The notes under the pieces were generated by a model. It was given only the letters and a program-made list of their open reading frames with translations, was not told the DNA's origin and did no database searches. A stretch of DNA of 20,442 nucleotides from a virus. A program made the position numbers and the translations under genes. Below, piece after piece: positions 15,354 through 20,442 of this stretch (position 1 is the first letter of the stretch; each line of letters opens with the position of its first letter). Where the stretch lies: positions 1-20,442 of the IMG/VR virus record IMGVR_UViG_3300011258_000117, one strand, 5' to 3'.

Positions 15354-16298
15354 TTAGGCTGGGACAGCCAGAATGAAACCAGCTTCTGGACGGTATGCTT
15401 GGACACCGTAGAGGCAGTCAGCAGTGTACAGCGTTGAGAGGTACTCCTGCTTGTACTGAGTCTGTGAACGTACAGACATTTGCTCTGCAAGGACAACAGC
15501 GTCACGGTGGAACAACAAAGCAGCGCGCTTGCCTGAAGCAATAGTTGCACAGTTGTTAGACACGTATACGTCTACACCGTAGAGGTTACCGATGAGGCCA
15601 GACTGAACGCCTTGACCAGATACGAAGTCAGAAGACACGTAGCGGTCGATACCCATGATTGAGTTACGCGCAGAAGGAGGAATAACAAGGCAACGATCTT
15701 CCATAGGTACGTTGTTGTCATCAAGCTTCTGGATCATGTCACGGAAGAATCCGTCGCTGAACTCAGTGTTAGCTGGGAGTGCTTGTCCAGTAAACGCAGT
15801 AGTAGTGCCGTTGTTGTTGAAGAAAGCAGCACTGTTCTGGTAGCTAGTAGCAGTTGGAGACAGAGTCATTGTTCCGTCACCGAAGCCAGTAGCAACAGCG
15901 TGAAGATCAGTGTCGATCTTAGTAGCAAGAGCATAACCAGCATCTTCAGTGTAGAACTGACGGAGGCTGTTAAGTGCTTGTACTTCTACGATGTCTTCAA
16001 TAAGACGTGAGTATTCAAAGTGACGGTTAACGTCTACTTGGATTTCGCTTTCAGTGTTAGCAATAATGTTAACAGCAGCGTTCTCAGCCTTGACACTTGC
16101 GTCAGCACGAGTAGGCTTAGGGATGTGGAGCTTGTCGCCCTTCTTGCCTGTCATGCCAAGCTTCTTTACAAGAGGAACCATCTTGAGGTTCTTCTGGTAA
16201 GCAGCAATGATCTCATCGCTCCAGATTTCTGGGATGAAAGTTCCTGCTTCAGTTTTGCCGGTAATTCCGGTTGCGCCGGGATATGGTACAGTAGCCAT
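15354..16298 (-). CDS. Major capsid protein, 314 aa
   Basis: The length and content fit HK97-fold major capsid proteins of marine short-tailed phages. An N-terminal arm begins MATVPYPGATGITGKTEAGT. It is followed by FIPEIWSDEIIAAYQKNLKM and the strand KKGDKLHIPKPTR. A helix-rich core contains SRLIEDIVEVQALNSLRQFY and DAGYALATKIDTDLHA. The peripheral domain is around RCLVIPPSARNSIMG, and the C-terminus runs DCLYGVQAYRPEAGFILAVP. It assembles the icosahedral shell around the scaffold and portal. AGGAG six bases before ATG 16298, the scaffold gene directly upstream and a strong terminator directly downstream fit the most abundant virion protein. The N-terminus suggests no large prodomain, consistent with a separate scaffold gene. 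Confidence 0.9.
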   Translation of the reverse strand: MATVPYPGATGITGKTEAGTFIPEIWSDEIIAAYQKNLKMVPLVKKLGMTGKKGDKLHIPKPTRADASVKAENAAVNIIANTESEIQVDVNRHFEYSRLIEDIVEVQALNSLRQFYTEDAGYALATKIDTDLHAVATGFGDGTMTLSPTATSYQNSAAFFNNNGTTTAFTGQALPANTEFSDGFFRDMIQKLDDNNVPMEDRCLVIPPSARNSIMGIDRYVSSDFVSGQGVQSGLIGNLYGVDVYVSNNCATIASGKRAALLFHRDAVVLAEQMSVRSQTQYKQEYLSTLYTADCLYGVQAYRPEAGFILAVPA

Positions 16299-16312
16299 GA
16301 TAATCTCCTAGA

Positions 16313-17113
16313 TTATTTTACACGACCCTCTGCGTATGCTGTCAGTATCTCTTCTGACAAAGATTGGTAACGCTCGGGGTCTGTTCTCATTAGTTTAATA
16401 ATGTCGGCCCTGCGATATACTTTTTTACGTGTCCCTTCAGCACTGCCTCGTGCATTACCTGTATTAGCTGCCTTGAGTGTCTGCTTACGTGCCTGTTTTT
16501 CAACCTTGGCAGTCTGCTGTGCTACTGTTTTACGTTCTTTCCAGAGTGTAAACAATTCGTCAGCAGATTCAGCGTCGTACTGTTGGTCAGCCGCTACAAA
16601 TAACTGAGTCCTAATCTTTGAAGCTTTAATCCATTCAGCAAACTTAGGATCACCAAGAATTTGCTGCATGTCTGGATGTTTGTTGTTTAGAGTAGCCAAA
16701 GCAGATTGTTTCTTGTAGTCTGCTGTGTACTGCTCTGCTTCACGTATCTTAGGATGATTCTCAATTGCACGATTTACTGCACCTTGAGGATCTGTAAAAT
16801 AGTCTATATCGTCTTCAGGCTCAACATATTGTGGTTGAGGTGCTGATTGTGTTTGACTACCAATGTAGTCATCCACGACTTTACGAAGTTCGCCCACTTC
16901 AGAAGACTGACGACCTAAAAGCTTCTCAGCTTCTTGGTGCATCTTAACGATGTCTTCTAAAGACTTACCTTGGTACTTATCTGGTAAGCTTGACTCTTCT
17001 ACTTGAGGTTGCTCAACTTCTGCTTCTTGTTGAATCTCGTTAACTTCGTTGGTTTCGATCTCGTCCACATTTTCCTCTTCAGGTTGTGGATCTACAATCA
17101 TTGCTCGTGACAT
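16313..17113 (-). CDS. Head scaffolding protein, 266 aa
   Basis: The protein has the layout of podovirus scaffolds. An acidic Glu/Asn/Gln-rich N-terminus (residues 10-42) leads to the conserved SLPDKYQGKSLEDIVKMHQE (42-61) and a heptad-type helix AEKLLGRQSSEVGELRKVVD. A Gln/Pro linker and DIDYFTDPQGAVNRAIENHP (103-121) follow. The end is basic and helical, with YRRADIIKLMRTDPERYQ (234-250) and a final Arg-Val-Lys. The basic end is expected to bind the coat protein's inner surface, and the scaffold leaves before DNA packaging. GGAG lies seven bases before ATG 17113. It directly precedes the major capsid gene. The motif order and position make this a confident call. Confidence 0.85.
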   Translation of the reverse strand: MSRAMIVDPQPEEENVDEIETNEVNEIQQEAEVEQPQVEESSLPDKYQGKSLEDIVKMHQEAEKLLGRQSSEVGELRKVVDDYIGSQTQSAPQPQYVEPEDDIDYFTDPQGAVNRAIENHPKIREAEQYTADYKKQSALATLNNKHPDMQQILGDPKFAEWIKASKIRTQLFVAADQQYDAESADELFTLWKERKTVAQQTAKVEKQARKQTLKAANTGNARGSAEGTRKKVYRRADIIKLMRTDPERYQSLSEEILTAYAEGRVK

Positions 17114-17149
17114 TATTAAACTCCGTGATTATAATCATTGTGGAGATGT

Positions 17150-17362
17150 TTATTTTCTACCTGCTTTTTCGTGTTCCCTAACCCATTTCATATGCGCTCC
17201 GGGGAATGAACCATCGGAACCGTTAAGGTGGAAAGACGGGGCAGATACCATTCTTGTAGAAGTACTGCCACAGATTTTGCACCTACTTTCTGTGACAGTG
17301 GACTTTACAAATTCTTCAGTGACGTGACCGTTAGTACAACGGAAGTCATAGATTTTATACAC
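17150..17362 (-). CDS. Small FmdB-like zinc-ribbon protein, 70 aa
   Basis: GTG at 17362 overlaps the last 8 nt of the previous gene; there is no later in-frame start before the conserved N-terminus, so I keep GTG. The N-terminus YKIYDFRCTNGH resembles the FmdB family start. The metal-binding residues visible are C9 and H13 in the first knuckle and C28-x2-C31 in the second (RCKICGS). The second Cys of the usual first CxxC is missing. The C-terminal SAPSFHLNGSDGSFPGAHMK is a phage-type extension also known in such proteins. The role is unknown: it may be a small regulator or a zinc-stabilised accessory of capsid assembly. It sits inside the capsid transcription unit, just before the scaffold. 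Confidence 0.7.
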   Translation of the reverse strand: MYKIYDFRCTNGHVTEEFVKSTVTESRCKICGSTSTRMVSAPSFHLNGSDGSFPGAHMKWVREHEKAGRK

Positions 17363-17609
17363 TTACAGGGCCTTCTTCTTCTACTTCTGCTTGCTCTCTG
17401 GCAGCTTCTATAGTACCCTGAAGATTAATTACAGTAGCTAAAGCAGCAACTTGACCTTTGCGATAGAAGAGTTCTTCTACGTCTTTTACGGACTGTATGT
17501 CTGCTAACTGTTGTGCATTATTAGATAACTCTTGTAAGAGTTGTTTGAAACCTTCGTGATTGAAGAGTTCGTTGTAGTTGTCGAAGTAGGTTTCAAGCTC
17601 AGGAGTCAT
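17355..17609 (-). CDS. 84-aa helical protein, first gene of the capsid unit, function unknown
   Basis: It begins MTPELETYFDNYNELFNHEG and continues with a long amphipathic helical region ending in an acidic tail (AREQAEVEEEG). The 'ETYFDNY.ELF..EGFKQL' start and 'VEELFYRKGQVAALATVINL' middle are familiar from small proteins just upstream of capsid-scaffold genes in marine phages. No function is known to me. An AGAGGA site is about six bases before ATG 17609, and the sigma-70 promoter at 17642-17670 gives it a short leader. Being first behind this promoter, it is probably made in amount with the scaffold and capsid proteins, suggesting an assembly or early-head role. Confidence 0.65.
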   Translation of the reverse strand: MTPELETYFDNYNELFNHEGFKQLLQELSNNAQQLADIQSVKDVEELFYRKGQVAALATVINLQGTIEAAREQAEVEEEGPVSV

Positions 17610-17629
17610 AGTTTCCTCTAAAGTTGTTT

Positions 17630-17639
17630 AACTATAGTT
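17630..17639. promoter_or_regulatory. 10-bp perfect palindrome at the expected transcription start
   Basis: AACTATAGTT is a perfect inverted repeat centred near the predicted start site of the capsid promoter. It could be an operator for a repressor or just AT-rich initially transcribed sequence. Low confidence as a regulatory site. Confidence 0.25.
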
Positions 17640-17641
17640 TA

Positions 17642-17670
17642 ATTATAGCATACTTTTGTACAGATGTCAA
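17642..17670 (-). promoter_or_regulatory. Consensus sigma-70 promoter of the capsid unit
   Basis: On the minus strand TTGACA (17670-17665) and TATAAT (17647-17642) are separated by exactly 17 bases, with TGC just before the -10, an extended -10. All twelve hexamer bases match consensus. The start site is expected near 17635, 25 nt upstream of the first gene. The -35 hexamer includes the TGA stop of the upstream gene (17669-17667). Confidence 0.9.
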
Positions 17671-17939
17671 GCTTTTCTTGTAGATTTCCTACGTTTACCT
17701 GAAGCTGTTACTGCATGTTTAATTTTAGCAGGCCCTGTCTTACGTCTAGCAGAAGAAGCTTTCTCTGCCTTGGTCATCTTAGCAGCAACTGCTTTAGGTC
17801 TACAGGAGGGGTAGGGACGCTTAGACTCACCTTTCTTAGCAGACTTACGTCCACAGGGCTTACCTGTCTTAACGTCTACCCACTCCTCCTTAAACCATTT
17901 CTTAAGGGCTGCGCCTTTCTTACTTTTTCTTACGGCCAC
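17667..17939 (-). CDS. Basic Lys/Arg-rich protein, 90 aa, function unknown
   Basis: The start is GTG 17939; GGGGT lies upstream. The protein is strongly basic and has a recognisable core: ALKKWFKEEWVDVKTGKPCG, then ESKRPYPSCRPKAVAAKMTK and ASSARRKTGPAKIKHAV. The 'KWFKEEWVD...G.PCGR...RPYP.CRP' pattern is a family found in marine phages and some large viruses. I cannot give it a secure function. Two Cys in CG and SC contexts might bind metal. High positive charge suggests nucleic-acid contact, for example DNA condensation or packaging, but this is inference. Its stop lies inside the -35 of the capsid promoter, and its start overlaps the upstream 53-aa gene by 20 nt. Confidence 0.7.
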   Translation of the reverse strand: MAVRKSKKGAALKKWFKEEWVDVKTGKPCGRKSAKKGESKRPYPSCRPKAVAAKMTKAEKASSARRKTGPAKIKHAVTASGKRRKSTRKA

Positions 17940-18081
17940 TTTTGTTACCCCAGTTCTTAGCGCCGACTTTGCGGCACTTGGCTACAGCACCAGAGGCGTA
18001 TGCAGAAGGCCAGACCTTGTATCTGGACTTGACCTTTTTTGCACAAGCGTCGTTAGCCTTCTTAGTTTTAGCTTTAGGCAT
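17920..18081 (-). CDS. Basic microprotein, 53 aa, function unknown
   Basis: It runs from ATG 18081 to TAA at 17920, overlapping the next gene by 20 nt. AAGGGG eight bases upstream is a ribosome binding site. The core YKVWPSAYASGAVAKCRKVG followed by KNWGNKSG is a pattern I recall from small proteins in cyanophage and other marine phage genomes, often next to other Lys-rich microproteins. It has two Cys (residues 13 and 36). The charge is strongly positive. No function is known to me; nucleic-acid binding is a reasonable guess. Confidence 0.7.
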   Translation of the reverse strand: MPKAKTKKANDACAKKVKSRYKVWPSAYASGAVAKCRKVGAKNWGNKSGRKKK

Positions 18082-18083
18082 CT

Positions 18084-18143
18084 TTAGTACCCCTTGGGTT
18101 TGCTCTTGCCTTTCTTTTTGCGTTTACCTGTACAGTTTGGCAT
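18084..18143 (-). CDS. 19-aa basic peptide gene (putative)
   Basis: This is a very short open frame, ATG 18143 to TAA 18084, with an AAGGA site seven bases upstream, and it ends 2 nt before the next start. The peptide begins MPNCTGKRKK and is half Lys/Arg. It fills the space between two real-looking genes almost completely and keeps the same style of spacing as its neighbours. That supports translation, but peptides this short cannot be proven from sequence. Confidence 0.5.
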   Translation of the reverse strand: MPNCTGKRKKKGKSKPKGY

Positions 18144-18153
18144 AGTAGTTTCC

Positions 18154-18300
18154 TTACTTTTTGTGGGCTTTTTGGACTGCAAAGTTAGCTGACTTAGATG
18201 CACCTTTGTGTGGCTTGTAGCCGTCTGCGGGGTCTTTCATCAGCTTGTGTTCTTTACCGCTTTTCATCCAGTGGTAACCTTTAGGCGCATTAACCTTCAC
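18154..18300 (-). CDS. Basic microprotein, 48 aa, function unknown
   Basis: GTG 18300 is preceded by AAGGAG at six bases, the best ribosome binding site nearby. There is no in-frame ATG until residue 12, which would remove the conserved start, so I choose GTG. The protein begins KVNAPKGYHWMKSGKEHKLM and ends with GASKSANFAVQKAHKK. 'PKGYHWMK.GKEHKLMKDP' is a familiar opening of small phage proteins near portal and capsid genes. The charge is strongly positive with several His and aromatic residues. The function is unknown; a virion or DNA-binding role is possible. Confidence 0.7.
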   Translation of the reverse strand: MKVNAPKGYHWMKSGKEHKLMKDPADGYKPHKGASKSANFAVQKAHKK

Positions 18301-18302
18301 AG

Positions 18303-18536
18303 TTAACTCCTTACTTGATAGTAGTCTTCAATTGTACACCGGACTTGTCGCCCTTGGTGATTCATGTATATTGGTGCGCCTACTCTAAGCCACCGTAGTG
18401 ATACTTGAGTTACGTCTTCAGATACTGCACAGTCCGGGACTACTACGTACTGCTGATCTGCTTTCTCAACGAGAATCTTGGTGTTAGCTGATGCCTGTAA
18501 CGACAGCAGCATTACCGCTACTAATAACTTTCGCAT
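18303..18536 (-). CDS. Exported small protein with Sec signal peptide, 77 aa, function unknown
   Basis: Residues 1-17 are a classic Sec signal: Met-Arg-Lys, a hydrophobic core LLVAVMLLSLQ, and Ala-Ser-Ala before the predicted cleavage at Asn18. There is no lipobox Cys, so the 60-residue mature form should be soluble in the periplasm or outside. The mature part is beta-rich (KILVEKADQQYVVVPDCA) with two cysteines, C36 and C67, that could form a disulfide. AGGAG six bases upstream of ATG 18536 gives strong initiation. It sits among basic microproteins in the late block, an unusual place. It could be a cell-surface modifier, exclusion factor or lysis aid; nothing specific is recognised. Confidence 0.7.
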   Translation of the reverse strand: MRKLLVAVMLLSLQASANTKILVEKADQQYVVVPDCAVSEDVTQVSLRWLRVGAPIYMNHQGRQVRCTIEDYYQVRS

Positions 18537-18548
18537 TGTGTTCTCCTA

Positions 18549-18580
18549 ACGTCATCTCGACGTGCAATAGCCTCACGGCT
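18549..18580 (-). other. Two small adjacent RNA hairpins before the exported-protein gene
   Basis: On the minus strand AGCC-GTGA-GGCT (18580-18569) forms a 4-bp stem with a GNRA-type loop, and ACGTC-GAGAT-GACGT (18563-18549) forms a 5-bp stem ending next to the AGGAG site. No U-tract follows. They could shape translation initiation or processing; the evidence is structural only. Confidence 0.35.
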
Positions 18581-18583
18581 GTT

Positions 18584-18850
18584 TTACCACTTCTTACAAG
18601 ACCAGTACCTCGCCGTGAGTTTGCTGGGTGGGTTTGTGTCACACTTGTGACGTGCTCTAAACGACTTCCGTCGTGCAGGCTGGTCTTTCTTGATAGTCAT
18701 CTTGGCATCGCCAAAACGAATAGTCTTAGTCTTGTCACCTTCTTTGGCTACTACTACAAACTTCTTAGTAGGGTGACTAGGCGTCCTTTTTGGTTTGTTG
18801 TACCCGCTTACGCCCGCTCGTGCTAGTTTTGGGTCCTTGGACTTTGGCAT
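18584..18850 (-). CDS. Conserved basic phage protein, 88 aa (DUF6321-like, from memory)
   Basis: The N-terminus SKDPKLARAGVSGYNKPKRT followed by PSHPTKKFVVVAKEGDKTK and TIRFGDAKMT is a strongly conserved pattern in marine phage proteins that I associate with DUF6321. The label should be verified. The C-terminal half normally ends 'RKSFKARH...AAYWA..VKW'; here it is RRKSFRARHKCDTNPPS and a Cys-containing RYWSCKKW. GAGGA eight bases before ATG 18850 supports the start. Its first 74 nt overlap the end of the preceding coiled-coil gene in another frame. The function is unknown; a basic, compact protein in the structural block may be a minor virion component. Confidence 0.75.
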   Translation of the reverse strand: MPKSKDPKLARAGVSGYNKPKRTPSHPTKKFVVVAKEGDKTKTIRFGDAKMTIKKDQPARRKSFRARHKCDTNPPSKLTARYWSCKKW

Positions 18851-18959
18851 TTTGTAATTCCTCTACTTGCTTTGTTAGCTCTTGTACTTGCGCTTCCAAA
18901 GGACTTACCATTTGTTGCATCCTGTCTAGAAACATTTGAAACTCAGTGTTTGTTAACAT
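18777..18959 (-). CDS. Small coiled-coil protein, 60 aa, function unknown
   Basis: It starts ATG 18959 with AAGGA six bases upstream, directly after the stop of the previous gene. Residues 5-38 form a convincing heptad helix (FLDRMQQMVSPLEAQVQELT, then KQVEELQN), followed by a basic Ser/Thr/Lys tail. The tail is encoded by the 74 nt that also encode the start of the next protein, so its composition may be constrained by that other frame. It is likely a dimer or trimer; the role is unknown. Confidence 0.65.
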   Translation of the reverse strand: MLTNTEFQMFLDRMQQMVSPLEAQVQELTKQVEELQNAKVQGPKTSTSGRKRVQQTKKDA

Positions 18960-18968
18960 GTTTTATCC

Positions 18969-19316
18969 TTAGTTATAAGGGAACCATTCTCCAAACTTAC
19001 GGACATATATCAGTATAACCGTAGTGTCTGGTGTGTTGATTGTTACCGTTGTTCCGCCGTACTCATCTATGTTGTACTGGGCGATGTTAAAGAAAGAAGA
19101 AGAAGACGTAATGTTAATGTCACCTATGATCTTTACGGTGTTGGCTGTAGTCAGCTTTACCATTACCGTTTCACGATCTTTAGGTGTTGGGTTTAACACA
19201 ATGTCTACGTCAGAACTGCACCGTAGTATCTCAGTCCCAGAAGTAGTATGACTACCTGAAACCTCATACGCCTGCGCTATACCTAAGTCTGCTCTGGATT
19301 GTGGTATGTAACTCAT
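18969..19316 (-). CDS. Stalkless paralogue of the collagen-protein head domain, 115 aa
   Basis: I choose ATG 19316, which shares a base with the preceding TAA (TAATG). An upstream in-frame GTG at 19331 has no spaced ribosome binding site. The whole protein aligns by eye with the C-terminal 115 residues of the gene just upstream: both share SRADL, HTT-x-G-(S/T)-EIL, DRETV-x-V, I-x-G-(D/E)-INI, a 'YNI(N/D)EYG' motif and DTT....Y...F.EW at the end. It is therefore a tandem duplicate without the collagen stalk. The beta-rich, Asn/Thr-rich sequence suggests a trimeric surface domain. It could co-assemble with the longer protein or form its own appendage. Function is not established. Confidence 0.75.
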   Translation of the reverse strand: MSYIPQSRADLGIAQAYEVSGSHTTSGTEILRCSSDVDIVLNPTPKDRETVMVKLTTANTVKIIGDINITSSSSFFNIAQYNIDEYGGTTVTINTPDTTVILIYVRKFGEWFPYN

Positions 19317-20005
19317 TAGATTGCCAACCACTCTTTGAATTCTTGGATGTATACCAAGTGCAATGTTGTGTCGTCTTGTTCAACAATAATACTACGAGCG
19401 CCATACTCATTAATGTTGTACTTAGCTACGTCGTAGTAAGACATGTTGACAATGTTAATTTCACCCACAATGTCTATTCGATCATCAGTACGGCAGTTGA
19501 CAATAACTGTCTCACGATCCTGCGGATGTTCTCTTAAGTTAATAACAACACCAGAGGTAACCTTTAGGATCTCAGATCCACCTGTTGTGTGGTTAGCAGT
19601 GATAATCCTAGCGTTAGCATTCTTAAGATCTGCACGACTAGCCATGCTACCCATAGAGATGTTGTACACATTGGGTGCCTGAGCCTCGTTAATGTCCTTC
19701 ACAGAGCCTGCGTCTACTTCCTCACCGTTGGTAAGGGTCAACACTAAATGCCCGTCAAAGTCCACTGTGGCGTCCTGAACGCCTACTCCGTCTTCCCCAT
19801 CAGAGCCGTCTGCTCCGTCCTTACCGTCAACACCATCCTTGCCGTCTTTACCTACACCAGTATCACCCTTGTCACCTTTAGGTCCTTTTTCACCTGTAGG
19901 TCCGGGATCGCCTTTGTCACCCTTTTCCCCACGGATAGCTTCTACTGCCTGTATCTTAGACAGTAGTTTGTCGTAGAGGGCTGTAAGTTTTAAGTCCACG
20001 TTCAT
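19316..20005 (-). CDS. Collagen-stalk virion protein with C-terminal beta domain, 229 aa
   Basis: The parts are an N-terminal helix (residues 3-24), then about 17 collagen-like Gly-x-y triplets at 26-75 (GEKGDKGDPGPTGEKGPKGD and later GKDGADGSDG). A short beta linker of the type 'DATVDFDGHLVLTLTNGEE' spans 78-96, and a C-terminal domain starts near 113 with NISMGSMASRADLK. Collagen-like phage proteins are normally trimeric and form whiskers, fibre shafts or capsid spikes. ATG 20005 overlaps the stop of the probable portal gene (ATGA) with no clear ribosome binding site, so translation is probably coupled. Location right after the portal suggests a head- or neck-attached fibre, by inference. 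Confidence 0.8.
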   Translation of the reverse strand: MNVDLKLTALYDKLLSKIQAVEAIRGEKGDKGDPGPTGEKGPKGDKGDTGVGKDGKDGVDGKDGADGSDGEDGVGVQDATVDFDGHLVLTLTNGEEVDAGSVKDINEAQAPNVYNISMGSMASRADLKNANARIITANHTTGGSEILKVTSGVVINLREHPQDRETVIVNCRTDDRIDIVGEINIVNMSYYDVAKYNINEYGARSIIVEQDDTTLHLVYIQEFKEWLAI

Positions 20006-20442
20006 TCTTGGTTAAGACGTTGCATCAACATTTGTTCAGCTTGACGTGTTTCGTTGTCACGCTTTTCTACTTGTTGGGTTCCTTTCTCCCTTGCTTTAAC
20101 TTCACGTTCCTTAAGCATTGTTTCTGCTACACGCATACGACGCTCAAACTCTTTGTCGTCTTGGTCACCTTCTTTGAGGTTACGTGTAATTGCGTTGATC
20201 TTGTCAATCTCAAGCTCTTGAGGAACAACTGCTGCTTCTGCTGCAAGCTTGGTAGCCCTAGCGTTAGACTCTTGCGCCTGTGCTGCCAATGCTGCTGTCT
20301 GAGACTGCTGGAACTGCATTTGCAACTGCTGTGCTTGTTGTTGCATCTGCTGTGCTTGAGGGTTAGGTTGCATAGCTTGTTGCATAGCCGCAAGCAGTTC
20401 TTCACGGTTAGACAAGTTCATGTTGTCAATGATGCTTTGGAT
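20002..20442 (-). CDS. C-terminal end of probable portal protein (5' partial)
   Basis: The frame is open to the right window edge (residues IQSIIDN precede the first internal Met), so this is the 3' end of a longer gene. The visible 146 residues are helical and Gln/Ala-rich: EELLAAMQQAMQPNPQAQQM, a long Gln run, KLAAEAAVVPQELEIDKINA and a charged end MLKEREVKAREKG. Portal proteins of many marine short-tailed phages end in just such Gln-rich helical tails, and the portal gene usually lies upstream of the scaffold and capsid genes. The clip, wing and stem domains are outside the window, so the call rests on composition and position. A separate scaffold or internal protein is the main alternative. 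Confidence 0.55.
   Translation of the reverse strand: MQSIIDNMNLSNREELLAAMQQAMQPNPQAQQMQQQAQQLQMQFQQSQTAALAAQAQESNARATKLAAEAAVVPQELEIDKINAITRNLKEGDQDDKEFERRMRVAETMLKEREVKAREKGTQQVEKRDNETRQAEQMLMQRLNQE

Noticed and set aside
15311-15550. 79-codon minus frame overlapping the end of the capsid gene
   Set aside because: It lies in another frame of a confidently identified capsid gene and runs into the terminator; no ribosome binding site.
17126-17137. Perfect palindrome TGATTATAATCA containing TATAAT upstream of the scaffold gene
   Set aside because: No acceptable -35 at 16-18 bp, and the start site would fall on the scaffold ribosome binding site, so a promoter is unlikely; kept only as a possible protein site.

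Overview
The window is about 20.4 kb of a tailed double-stranded DNA bacteriophage genome. It holds almost the whole virion-structure and lysis block, read right to left on the minus strand, and the end of a nucleotide-metabolism gene on the plus strand. Gene content (a monomeric class II ribonucleotide reductase, a marine-type tail fibre with repeated 'GIGT.SP' units, collagen-like proteins, a compact capsid cassette and many tiny basic proteins) resembles short-tailed phages known mainly from marine metagenomes. The host cannot be named from this sequence. One consensus sigma-70 promoter and purine-rich Shine-Dalgarno sites indicate use of ordinary bacterial RNA polymerase and ribosomes. No tRNA, rRNA, CRISPR array, insertion sequence, integrase or attachment site was seen.

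Layout in minus-strand transcription order, from the right edge. (1) 20442-18969: the 3' end of a probable portal gene, then a collagen-stalk protein and a stalkless paralogue of its C-terminal domain. (2) 18959-17667: a run of seven very small genes, five of them strongly basic (19 to 90 residues), one with a coiled coil, and one with a Sec signal peptide. (3) 17670-15313: a self-contained capsid transcription unit. It has a perfect TTGACA/17 bp/TATAAT promoter, an 84-residue protein, a zinc-ribbon protein, a scaffold, the major capsid protein and a strong intrinsic terminator. (4) 15283-12244: tail fibre and two small virion-associated genes. (5) 12244-11180: four small membrane or membrane-associated proteins, including a GTA-type 3TM holin; no endolysin is present. 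(6) 11177-517: an 1128-residue collagen-like/repeat protein, a head-tail adaptor, a probable nozzle protein and three large Ala/Gln-rich proteins that are good candidates for ejected internal virion proteins.

On the left, the plus-strand reductase gene ends at 342 and a 44-residue plus-strand gene follows. A hairpin between them (about 341-374) has its better U-tract on the minus strand and probably ends the late transcript; it may also stop reductase transcription. The 44-residue gene and the last late gene converge and share a CTAG tetranucleotide as both stop codons.

Most adjacent genes touch or overlap (ATGA, TAATG, or gaps of 1-10 nt), so translation is probably coupled along the late region. 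Several upstream-most start codons were moved inward because a better ribosome binding site and spacing were visible. Three tiny genes between 17920 and 18300, one 53-codon gene at 12083-12244 and one 44-codon gene at 386-520 were found by direct reading.
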